From NCBI GenBank assembly GCA_963377175.1, contig CAUJNA010001224.1:2283960-2347959 (forward strand): 64,000 nucleotides of DNA. Reading direction: 5' to 3'. Of this stretch, positions 52,936 through 64,000 are shown in pieces. The notes beneath the pieces are model-generated. The model ran no database searches, had not been told where the DNA came from, and worked only from the letters and a program-made list of their open reading frames with translations. The position numbers were made by a program, and so were the translations under genes. How positions within the stretch are numbered: the stretch's first letter is position 1; each line of letters starts with the position of its first letter. The DNA comes from Effrenium voratum. Lineage: Eukaryota > Sar > Dinophyceae > Suessiales > Symbiodiniaceae.

Positions 52936-54011
52936 CCGAAAGATCAACCGACCGGTTCCCTCGGAAAGAGGGGCCAGTATGGCCCCCTTGAATCATGCTA
53001 TGGTCGATAAAATCGCCCGGATCCTATGCTGGGGGGGCCCCAACCATGGGATGATTCCCTCGCCCAAATCCCGCGCAGTCGCCGAGGAGGTGCTGGACTC
53101 CGCGGTGCAGGAGCTCGAGGCGAGCGAGCGGCGCTATGGCTCCAACGTCTTCACGGCAACGGAGGTGGTTGGGTGGTTGGGGGGGTGGGGGTTGGGGTGG
53201 GGGTTTGGGGGGGGGATGGGGGGGGGGGCTTGCAGAGTTTTCGGGGGGCAAAAGAGGTTGAAACAACCAGGCCCAGGCATTAGGGAAACCAAAAGGAGTT
53301 TGCTTAGGCCTCATTCATTCTCTTACTTGCTTCTCAGGGAATGAGGGAACCCCGAGCTGAGCCCATCTAAAGCAGATTCACCGGACCAGCCGGGCCGCCG
53401 TCCGTTTTTTTGCGGCATCTAACAAGGGTCCCGCTTCAGTTTTCACCGGACCCCACCGGTACTCACAAATTTCCGGATCGTTGGTTTGGGGGTGGGGGGC
53501 GCTCCAGATTTCGCCTCTGGACGCAAGTCTGTTATGGCCAAGCATCCGTCTAGGGCTGGTCATCAGCCGTATACTAAGGTTTCAGACAACCATGGTGTCC
53601 GCCTTTTTTGGGATAGTTGAACAGGGAGGCCAGCGGAAAACCGCGAAGGCATGGTTCCCTTCCCGCTTTCGAGACACATCCGCATGGCTTCGGTGAACCA
53701 ACCCAGTCTATGGTCAATTTGGGTTCGAAACAGAGCTTGCAAAGGCTCCACACACACACACACACACACGCACACACACGCACACAAGACGCGCATGGGT
53801 GTGTCTTTCTCTAGGTTGGACCCCCCAAAATGGAACAACGGTTTTCCCTTTGGTTTCGCTTTAGAAACACCGAAAAGGAGTAGCCCCGGAAGAATGACAA
53901 GCGCATATTTGTCCATGTTGTTGAGGGTTGCCGCATATTTTGGTCGTGGCTCACGCTCGCATGTGCCAGAACAGCATCACACTACTCCTTGTGACTTGTT
54001 TTTTTTTCCAG
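52936..54011. other. Host DNA with one exon-like island and a CA repeat
   Basis: 53081-53163 follows CGCAG and encodes VAEEVLDSAVQELEASERRY then NVFTATE before GTGGTT. G-runs at 53165-53240. (CA)n at 53748-53785. Rest unrecognised. Confidence 0.4.
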
Positions 54012-54140
54012 GAGCAGCCACCGATTGTGTGTAGGTTTGAACCGAGCCCTTTAGATTTGGCGCAGTGCAGCTTTTTTCTGCTTGAGGGAACCATCACCGG
54101 ATACTTGGACTCAGATTTCACATCAGCGCAAAACATTTGA
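54012..54140 (+). CDS. Candidate terminal exon of a host gene
   Basis: A strong acceptor (eleven T then CCAG) precedes an open stretch of 42 codons ending in TGA: EQPPIVCRFEPSPLDLAQCS, FFLLEGTITGYLDSDF. Composition is protein-like and unlike the flanks. The upstream exon is not identified and the protein not recognised. Confidence 0.4.
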   Translation, partial: EQPPIVCRFEPSPLDLAQCSFFLLEGTITGYLDSDFTSAQNI

Positions 54141-54458
54141 GCAGGGCCAGCTTGTGGACACCTACATGACTGGGGCACTGCAGCTGCAGATCCAGTGTGA
54201 GTCGATGCAAGTAGCTTGGCCCGCCCCTTGAGGGGGCATTTTCCAGCTCCTTGTCGCTTCAAAGTCGGGAAGCCTCAAAACTTGGAGGTATCCCCCTTCA
54301 GACCTACCAGCGGTTTGATCTCACGGCAGGTTGCCAAATCCAAGAACCTTGGTGTCATCCACCTACACATTTGTTTGGGGAAGCGATTGGTTTCTGAACC
54401 ACCATCTCGGCGTTGGTTCTCCCAGTGGCCCTGGGTCCTGGGTCGCTTTGTGCCACAG

Positions 54459-55090
54459 GTGGACTCTCTCCAAGAGAACGCGGACAAGCCGCCCTCGGGC
54501 CCAGCTTCAGAGGCACCAACAGTGTCACCCGAGTTGGCGCTGGAGGAAGACGACCAGCGTGCCTTGTTTCGAGCACTATGACACTGGCTGTTTGATGTCT
54601 ATGTCACGAGGAAGGTGAGGATGAATGAGAGTCCTTTGTCACGTATCCACAGCGGTCCACAGCCTCCTCTTTTATGCGGGCCCTCCTGGTTCCTGCACCA
54701 AGCTTTGGCAGATCTAAGGAGTGGAGCAGCAGCTTGGCTTGACTTCTGCGCCATGCCTCGATGCCATTTGTCGCATGACTCGTCTAGAGAATCGGATGCG
54801 GGGAGCGCATGAGACCTGAGGCTGACGCTGCAAAAGTCGCTGGCCGACGCTTTGGCATTGGCGGAGGTGGGGAAGGGTGTGAGGGGGCTGGGCCGTTTCG
54901 GCCGATGTAGAGCAAGATGGTCTGGGGAGATATTTGGCCGAGGTCGACAGGGAGACTACTCCGCGGGACCTTGCCTCGCGAGAGACCGCTCAGCGGGACG
55001 TGGCGACGCCAGAGATGGAAGACACACTGGCTCATGATTCTCGGATGGTACAAGAGTTCTACGCGTTGCTCCGAGCTCTTAAAAGATGAC
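54459..55090 (+). repeat. Exon-like host module, copy A
   Basis: Three coding-like pieces in order. 54459-54581 after CAG encodes ENADKPPSGPASEAPTVSPE LALEEDDQRAL and ends in TGA. 54816-54880 encodes LRLTLQKSLADALALAEVG. 54951-55090 encodes DLASRETAQRDVATPEMEDT and FYALLRALKR, stop. The same pieces occur in order at 63223-63871 and the first one also at 56238. They may be exons or pseudo-exons of a repeated host gene. Function unknown. Confidence 0.55.
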
Positions 55091-56237
55091 CAAACTCCAA
55101 GGGCAAGTTGCTTTAGTTCACTTCAATGGCAAACCCTTCCGTGGATCACATCTTTGGAGCAACTCCCATATTTCCCGCCCCAAGCATTTTTTAGACCTCG
55201 ATTTCACCCTTTGCTCGGCCCGAAAAGAGGTCTCCGAAACATCGGCTCAACGGCACTTCTGGCTCAACCCAGGAGCTGCTCGATACAGCGGTGCACAACA
55301 TCGAGCTTGAGGAGCCGAGCTTTCAACATGGGGCCAGAAAAATGACAGTTTTGGCAGGGAAGGTGGGAATGAACCCCAGGAAACCCCCCGAATATAGGAA
55401 ACCACCAGTTCAAGGGTTTTTAGGGGTGCTTTACTTTGGCAGGGAATGTAGGAATGAGTCCAGGGATAGTTTTTAGGGGTCATTCCAATTCTCGTTCCTT
55501 GCTGAACACCAGCAAGTTTGGGACTGACAGTCTCACCCCCCACTAACCAGCAACACCAGTGTAATGTTTGGCAGGGCTCAGTTGGAACCCAGTCGGGGCA
55601 GGATACCGCTTGATTTCTGGAGCCAAGAAGTTTTTCGCTTATGGCCTGAAGAGAGGGCTAGCATAGAAGCTCCAAGGCCAACATGTAGTTCCTCGGTTGG
55701 CTTTGTGGCCATATTCTTTTCAAGTAGGGATTGAGTTGTGACTTGGACTTCGGCTCACCAGCACTTCGGCTCACCACAGCTCCGCTCAACCGCGGCATGC
55801 GTGCGATACGCGCGATCGAAGGCGGCGCGCGACAGCTCCAACGTGCTCTCCCCCGAGGCCGAGCGCAGGTGATCAACGCGCTGCCTGGGTGTAAGGGACG
55901 AGCAAACTTATTGCAGGGGATGGCCATTCGCCCACAAGAACCAACGAGCAAAGGATGAAGATTCGAGGTTTCCATTCACCAGGTGAGTCATGTGACATGA
56001 TGCAGCGCAGGTGAGCGCAGCTTCACAAGCAGAGGCGAGGACTTCTGGACAGAGATGGAGCTGGCTGACCTTCTCCTCGGACAAAGTTTTCGCTTTTTTC
56101 TCGCCGAGTTCGGTGAAGTCAGTTCGATCGGGATAGGATTGTGGGATCCTTTTCCTTCAGTTGCGGAACAGGGAAGCTGCCAGATGATATTTGCACGCAC
56201 ATGCCTGCACACACACATGTGACAGAAGCCGCCGGAG
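55091..56237. other. Host DNA with repeats, no clear gene
   Basis: 55350-55500 contains GGCAGGGAANGTNGGAATGA twice and GTTTTTAGGGGTCATTCC, related to the family D elements at 60108 and 61340. 55735-55945 has exon-like codons (RAIEGGARQLQRALPRGRAQ). AGCTTCACAAGCAGAGGC at 56020 recurs at 63070. Confidence 0.4.
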
Positions 56238-56350
56238 GTCGATGCTCTCCGAGAGAACGCGGAGCCGCCATCACGCCCAGTTTCAGAGGCACCAACGGTG
56301 TCACCGGAGTTGGCGCTGGAGGAAGACGACCAGCGTGCCTTGTCAGCACA
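56238..56350 (+). repeat. Exon-like host module, copy B (first piece only)
   Basis: It encodes ENAEPPSRPVSEAPTVSPE LALEEDDQRALS and ends at a GTAAGG donor-like sequence. Most differences from copies A and C are at third codon positions. The LTLQKSL and SRETA pieces are absent here. Confidence 0.55.
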
Positions 56351-57130
56351 GTAAGGGCAGTATGGCAGTTTGATGCCTGGGTCAATAGGGCTCGCCGTCT
56401 TTGAAGATGAGGTTTCATGACATCCACATGAGCCACAATCAAATCCCGGGTTGATGAAGGTTGGTAAGGGACAATCCCAACCATAAATCGCTGCGGAATT
56501 CCGCCTTCTTAGTTCCTTACCTGTTCTGGGTAGAGCATTTCAGTACCGGTTTGGAGCAAGTGACTCACATGGAAATGCCCACCAAAGGGCATCACGGTTT
56601 GGATTGTGACTCACATCACGGCTCATAGGTTTGCAGCTGCGCACATCTAAGGTCTGGAGCAGCAGCTTGGCTTGGATTTGGTTCGCCGGGCTTTCGCCCC
56701 ACACCATGTGCCCGCTTTCAGTGGTTTCAACATCACCTGTTGCCGAGATGTCTTTGGAGGGCCATTTTTTTTAGGATTTTTTTGTTTTTTTTAGGAATTA
56801 TTTTTGTTTTTCAGGGTCGGTGGCTTTTCGGCTTTTTGGCTTTTGTGGCTTTTACGTGGGTTTTTGTGGCTTTTGTGGCTTTTCATTTCGCATCATCTGC
56901 ATTCACAGTTCCTCTCTGTTCGCATCCTCTGCATTGCCAGTTCCGCTGTGGCAGGTGGCTTTTTGGCTTTTTGGCTTTTTGGCTTTTGGCGGCTTTCTGG
57001 CTTTGGCTTTTCGCATCCTGATGCTTTCCCAGTTGGTTTTTGGCCTTGGCTTCCTGCATCATCAGCATCGCAAGTTCCTCTCTGGGCCCCCCGCCACCCC
57101 CCTTTCGATTAAAATGCACGCCTAATTGAA
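56351..57130. other. Host DNA, T-rich, no gene
   Basis: CTAAGGTCTGGAGCAGCAGC at 56647 resembles the repeated segment at 54714 and 63487. 56760-57020 is TTTTTGGCTTTT-rich. Nothing else recognised. Confidence 0.4.
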
Positions 57131-58440
57131 TCATCACTTTTTCGATCATCATGCGACAGCTACTTTTTAGATTCTTTGCCCCTATTTGTTCGATCATCAT
57201 GGGGGGGGGTGGCTGCCGTTTTACAGGGATTAGTTTGCCCGTATTTGAATCCTCACTTGTACCATGAGGCCTTGCCGCAGAGGAACTGATGACCCCCCTG
57301 CTGCTTTTTTTTTTTAATATTTTCTTGGCCCTAATTGAATCATCACTTTTTCAATCATCATGGGGGGGGCTGCCGCCCCCCCCAACCCCCCGCGATTTTT
57401 TGGACTTTTTGCCCCTAATTGAATCATCACTTTTTTCGATCATCATGCGACCGCTACTTTTTAGATTCTTTGCCCCTAATTGTTCGATCATCATGGGGGG
57501 GCCCCCGCATTTTTTGGACTTTTTGCCCCTGATTGAATCATCACTTGTTCGAGCATCATGGGGGGGGCTGCCGCCCCCTCATCACTTGTTCATTCATCAT
57601 GGAGGGAATTGCCCCCCCCCCCGTTTTAAGTGTTTTACAGGGATTAGTTTGCCCGTATTCGAATCCTCACTTGTACCATGAGGCCTTGCCGCAGAGGAAC
57701 TGATGACCCCCGGCTGCTTTTTTTTTAAATATTTGTTGGCCCGTTTTGCATCATCACTTCTTCAATCATCATGGGGGGGCTGCCGCCCCCCCCCAACCCC
57801 CCCGCTATTTGTTGGACTTTTTGCCCCTAATTGAATCATCACTTTTTCGATCATCATGCGACCGCTCCTTTTTAGATTCTTTGCCCTTAATTTTTCGATC
57901 CCCGCAATTTTTTAGACTTTTTGCCCCTGATTGAACCATCACTTTTTCAATCATCATGGAGGAATTGCCCCCCCCCCCCGTTTTAAGTGTTTTACAGGGA
58001 TTAGTTTGCCCGTATTCGAATCCTCACTTGTACCATGAGGCCTTGCCGCAGAGGAACTGATGACCCCCGGCTGCTTTTTTTTTAAATATTTGTTGGCCCG
58101 TTTTGCATCATCACTTCTTCAATCATCATGGGGGGGCTGCCGCCCCCCCCCAACCCCCCCGCTATTTGTTGGACTTTTTGCCCCTAATTGAATCATCACT
58201 TTTTCGATCATCATGCGACCGCTCCTTTTTAGATTCTTTGCCCTTAATTTTTCGATCATCATGGGGGGGGCTGCCGCCGCCCCCAACCCCCCCGCAATTT
58301 TTTAGACTTTTTCAATCATCAGGGGGCTGCCGTCGTCACTTTTTCAATCATCATGGGGGGGGCTGCCGCCACGTTTTAGGTGTTTTACAGGGATTAGTTT
58401 GCCCGTATTTGAATCCTCACTTTTACCATGAGATGCGGGA
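57131..58440. repeat. Tandem repeats with G-run/C-run hairpins
   Basis: Repeats of CCTAATTGAATCATCACTTT, TTCGATCATCATG and GGGGGGGCTGCCGCCCCCC. A unit of about 355 bp is duplicated head to tail (57606 and 57961 onward). A third copy of its middle part (TTTTACAGGGATTAGTTTGC, CCATGAGGCCTTGCCGC) is at 57219 and a fourth fragment at 58378. Confidence 0.9.
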
Positions 58441-58714
58441 AGCCAATTTGCTGGTGATGCTGGGGATGTTGGCTGGACAGGCGGGGGATGTTGAAAACGA
58501 TGCTGATGATGTTGACGGACTAGCGTAAAATACGTACATTTCGCGAGAAAATGCTGTAAATTACAGCATTTTAGTAGCCAGGACGGAGAACAAAAAAAAA
58601 CCCAAAATTAAAAAAAAACAAATTCCCAAATTAAATCCCGACCCGATGTCTTTTGCCAATTCTCTGTGAGATGTCTTTTGCCGGGCGGCGCTTAGGGGGA
58701 ATATAAACCAACAT

Positions 58715-59345
58715 ATTATGTATATGTACACATACATATACGTAATGCATAGATACACATACACATGCACATATACACACACGTATGTAAATACATACCA
58801 CACATACATGCATGCATGCATGCATGCACACACACATACACACATATACACACACACATAAATATAGATATATATATATATATATATACACACATACACA
58901 CATACACACATACACACATACACACATACACACACATACATACATACATACATGCATGCATGCATGCATGCATGCATAGATGGATGGATGGATGGATGGA
59001 TGGATGGATGGATGGATGGATGGATGGATGGATGGATGGCTGGATGGATAGATAGGTCGATAGATAGATAGATAGATGCATAGATGCATAGATGCATAGA
59101 TGCATAGATGAATAGATGCATAGATGCATAGATAGATAGATATATAGACAGACAGACAGATAGATAGATAGATAGATGCATAGATGTATAGATGCATAGA
59201 TGCATAGATGCATAGATGCATACACACATGCATATACAGTCATACATTCACACATTCATACATAAACATTCATACATTTACACATTCATACATAAACATT
59301 CATTCACACATTCATACATCCATACACGCACACATTCATTCATAC
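58715..59345. repeat. Compound microsatellite array
   Basis: Blocks of ACACATAC, (TA)n, (CATG)n, (GGAT)n at 58980-59050, (GATA)n and GATGCATA, ending in CATTCATACAT repeats. Long Cys/Met/Tyr or Ile/His frames here are artefacts. Confidence 0.95.
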
Positions 59346-60107
59346 ATACATAAGTACGTACGACGTATATGTGTGTATGTATATGTATATAGGGAGCCCT
59401 GTATGCAGTTCCTGCCTTCCTGGGCAGCTTTGATGCATTCAGATGCTGGGCGAGCTACTGCCAAGCTGAGCTCTGGCCGCCACCATGCCACATCAGCACG
59501 GTCACCACGCCACACCTTGCGCCAACAAATGCTACATATAGCCGCCTTAAGACACATTTAAGCCACATCTTACCTTTGGGGCATTTTGCTTGGATGTTAG
59601 GGCTTTAACTTTTTGCCAACTATGGGGTTTTCCATTAAACTACTGAAAGTTACACTTTTTTCGCAGGGGAGCAGTACTACGCATCTAGAGTCACAACAAA
59701 TCACCGTACGCCCCACTTGCATGCAGGGTGGTGGCGCGTTGCTCTGAGGCTCTCACTGCAGAAGTCCCTGGCCGACGCGTTGGCTCTGGCAGAGGCGGGA
59801 GCGGGGAAGGGGAGACAGCAGCCCGCTCGCGCGACTTTTTGTCGTGACTTGAGCCGGCGTTTTCGCTCCGCACAGCTGCGTTCCAATCATTTGGGCGCAC
59901 GAAGACACGAGTCAAATGTCGCCGAGGCCCCGTTGGATCTACAGTCAGGAATATGTTTTGACAAAGCGATGGACGTTTGGGGCGTTGGACCCTATTCTTC
60001 AAAGCAGTAGCTCATTCCGGATTCGAGGTGTCTTGACTTAGGGGGTCGTGGGCGGACAGAACTAGACGCGCCTTTCAGGTGCTAAACCTACTCAAGTGAG
60101 GTATGGT
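59346..60107. other. Host DNA with one exon-like island
   Basis: 59740-59815 encodes LRLSLQKSLADALALAEAGA, a further variant of the module at 54816 and 63591. Nothing else recognised. Confidence 0.4.
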
Positions 60108-60228
60108 TGTCTTGCTGGTTCTCAGTCGGGAATGAGGGAATGAACCTGCAAATTCCCTAGGAAACCATAGGGATGGTTTATAGGGGTCATTCCATTTCTG
60201 ATTCCCTGCCTATCGCACCAGCAAGTTG
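60108..60228. repeat. Short TIR element family D, copy 1
   Basis: It starts GTCTTGCTGGTTCTC, GGGAATGAGGGAATGAACC and ends GGGGTCATTCC, GATTCCCTGCCTATCGCACC, AGCAAG, giving imperfect inverted ends. GCGATAGGCAGGGAATGA also occurs alone at 35430. Confidence 0.6.
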
Positions 60229-61078
60229 TAACATGAAGTACAGGGGTTCGCTTTCAAGTCTTCAGGCATGGAAGTCGATGTACTTTCCTTCTGTTTGTCT
60301 TGGCCCTGTCCCGTTCCCCAGCAAAAAAGCATGGCTGGCGGCTGGCGCCTTCTTTTAATGAAGAATTATGGGGGGTTCTCAGAAGAGCGGTCCTCTAAAA
60401 TAGTTTCCTTTTGGTTGCCCAGTAAATGCTTACCCTCCCGCCAATCAACACGGAACCTCAAAAGGAAAAGGGTCCAAGCCAGGACCTCGAAATGTCAGGT
60501 TCCATGTTTGGTGGGAGGGCAGCCAAAGACTCATATTTTGAGCTACCAGAGGACAGGTTTTCATCCATGTTTCTCCCTTTACCAGGGTTCCCCAAATGGG
60601 TATCTGCTGTGGATGGACGAAATTCATTTCGCACCACTAAATGAAACCATGGTTGAAACCATTGTGCGTCGGTATTTGCGTTGGGGAATCAAATAAATCA
60701 TAAACCCGGGTTTCTTGGGTGCGATGTCTGGATTTCGCGAAACCGTCCAACGCATTCTTGACCCGCAGCCAACTGCTGACCCTCCAACCAAAGCTCTGCT
60801 TCGCCCCCAAAGCTGAGGCTGAGGCCATGACGGATGGAGACGTTCTGGTTCACGATCCTCGGCGAAAGAGACATGGGGTCGGGAAAAACAAATCGGAGAC
60901 GCACAAATTTCTGAAGGGACCAGGGGGGTCGTGTTTTTGTTTGCGGCCGTGGAGAGAAAATCGGCGACCTCGAAAAAGGAATCCTTCACTACGGGGTCGA
61001 TCGTTGTTCCACAGGCGGCAAAAAGACCCCGCTGCAACGGATGGCTTTCCTTTTGGAAAAGCCCAAGGGTAACAACCC

Positions 61079-61211
61079 CAAATGGCTGCGGGTCAAAACC
61101 AATGGGATCCCATTTTGGGGTAGGTGAATTCACCACCCATTTGAGAACCTATTTTAGTGGGGATTGGGATGTTCACTGGGGGTACGATTTGGATTTTGAC
61201 CCATGGCCAAA
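61079..61211 (+). repeat. Short TIR element family B, copy 3
   Basis: It starts AATGGCTGCGGGTCAAAACC and ends GATTTTGACCCATGGCCAA. Internal CCCATTTTGGGGTAGGTG and GGGATTGGGATGTTCACTGG are shared with copies 1 and 2. It contains a small extra palindrome (GGTGAATTCACC). Confidence 0.75.
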
Positions 61212-61339
61212 TCATTACAAACCATGAAAAGCGTCTGAGTCCGGATTTTGTGGTTGCATGTTTGAGCTCGGTTGGCTGGAGTACAGCTCTGGGTGGGGCA
61301 AATTGGTTTCAGCATTCACAAGCAAGTGGATCCAAGCCA

Positions 61340-61574
61340 AATTTGCTCGTGCGATAGGCAGCAAATGAGAATTGGAATGACCCTATACACCATCCAACGG
61401 GTGGTTTCCTTCTGTTGGGGACCCCAAGACGGTTCATTCAACCACATTCCCTTCCATTGTTTGTTGGTTACAAGGGAATCATCATAAACCAGGGAATGAG
61501 GGAATGACCCTATGCACCAGCCAAGTGGCGATTTCCTTCAAGGCGACTCATATTCCCTATCGCACCGATCGCAA
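61340..61574. repeat. Family D related region with inverted ends
   Basis: TTGCTCGTGCGATAGGCAGC near the left and TTCCCTATCGCACCGATCGC near the right form inverted ends. GGAATGACCCTATACACCA and GGAATGACCCTATGCACCA form an internal direct repeat. Confidence 0.55.
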
Positions 61575-63222
<1,648 letters not shown>

Positions 63223-63871
63223 GTAGACGCTCTCGAAGAGAACGCGGACAAGCCGGCCTCGCGGCCAGCTTCAGATGCGCCAACAGTGTCACCGGAGTTG
63301 GCGCTGGAAGAAGACGACCAACGTGCCTTGTCTAGCACACTGTTTGATGTTTGTGTCACTAGGGCTACGGCATGGAGGCTTTGAAGATGGAGGAGAGTCC
63401 TCACAGCCCCACCTCCCCCATGCCCTCCGCCTGCTGTGCTTTGATTAGTTGCCAGTGGTTAGATGCCCTCCAAACTTTGGCAGATCTAAGGCGTCGAGCA
63501 GCAGCTTGGCTGCAGCTTGTTCTGCGCCATGCCTCGACGCTGTCTGTCGCATGACTCGTCTAGAGAATCGGATGCGGGGAGCGCATGGGACCTGAGGCTG
63601 ACGCTGCAAAAGTCGCTGGCCGACGCTTTGGCATTGGCGGAGGTGGGGAGGGCAATTTCTGTGGGCAGATATAGAACAAGATGAGCAGCTCGGGGAGCTT
63701 CTGAGCTCGTTCGAGGGTACAGCGATTGGGCCCTAAAACTGCTGTCGTGATGGCTTGATCCAGGTTGCAGACAGCGAGATTCCGCGGGAGATTGCCTCGC
63801 GAGAGACCGCTGTGCGGGACGTGTCGACGCCAGAGATGGAAGAGGCACTGGCTCACGTTTCTCGGAGATAA
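63223..63871 (+). repeat. Exon-like host module, copy C
   Basis: 63223-63350 encodes ENADKPASRPASDAPTVSPE LALEEDDQRALS. 63591-63655 encodes LRLTLQKSLADALALAEVG. 63770-63871 encodes PREIASRETAVRDVSTPEME and EALAHVSRR, stop. It has the same order and spacing as copy A at 54459, about 8.8 kb away. Confidence 0.55.
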
Positions 63872-64000
63872 GTTCATCCCTGCGCCGTGATCTGGTCATG
63901 AATGCTATATGTAAACGACCACTTCCTTCAGACAGCCATCCCCTGTGTTTGGGGCATCATTCGAGCTGCCTCGGCTGACGGGTGCCCAGGACTTGTTCGG
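63872..64000. other. Host DNA at window end
   Basis: Short unclassified sequence; nothing recognised. Confidence 0.3.

Noticed and set aside
58561..59255. 228-codon Tyr/Ser/Ile/His-rich minus-strand frame
   Set aside because: It is a microsatellite translation (GATA and GGAT repeats).

Overview
The window joins two very different kinds of DNA. Positions 1 to about 16.6 kb are strongly AT-rich, gene-dense and intron-free. They carry the hallmark genes of a Polinton/Maverick or Polinton-like virus (PLV): a double-jelly-roll major capsid protein, a penton-like minor capsid protein, a retroviral-type (rve) integrase behind a zinc finger, and a protein-primed family B DNA polymerase. A fibre with a C-terminal S74 self-processing domain, a class 3 lipase-like enzyme and about ten accessory ORFs accompany them. 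Its left end lies outside the window; no packaging ATPase or maturation protease is seen. The right end lies somewhere in 16.5-16.95 kb. The fibre, capsid protein, lipase and integrase frames are intact, while the penton and polymerase are broken by single-base slips at A-runs.

From about 16.95 kb the DNA is GC-richer, gene-poor and full of repeats. A decayed tyrosine-recombinase retroelement fills 16.95-26.1 kb in the order ORF1, tyrosine recombinase, Gag-like zinc-knuckle protein, methyltransferase-like segment, reverse transcriptase and RNase H, with several frameshifts and one in-frame TAG. At 21395-21410 lies an exact 16-nt match to the 3' part of the dinoflagellate spliced leader, directly upstream of the Gag-like ORF. 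This, with the repeat-rich, exon-poor character, makes a dinoflagellate the best guess for the host.

The remaining 26.1-64 kb is mostly non-coding host DNA. It holds dispersed elements of about 100-130 bp with terminal inverted repeats; one family has four copies and looks like introners. It also holds a duplicated 440-bp block, long simple-sequence and minisatellite arrays (32.1-32.7, 38.7-43.8, 49.4-49.6, 57.1-59.3 kb), a few exon-like islands, a coding-like module present three times (54.5, 56.2, 63.2 kb), and a small AT-rich fragment of a plastid-type RNA polymerase beta' gene (rpoC1) at 62.34-62.57 kb.

In the viral part, the virion genes lie in two divergent groups (fibre, capsid and lipase leftward; penton and accessory ORFs rightward) and mostly have a TATATAATG-like start context. 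The integrase, polymerase and last ORF share a different upstream motif (CTTAAAGAAATA), which suggests two expression classes. Everything was read by eye from the sequence and conceptual translations; no database search was run.
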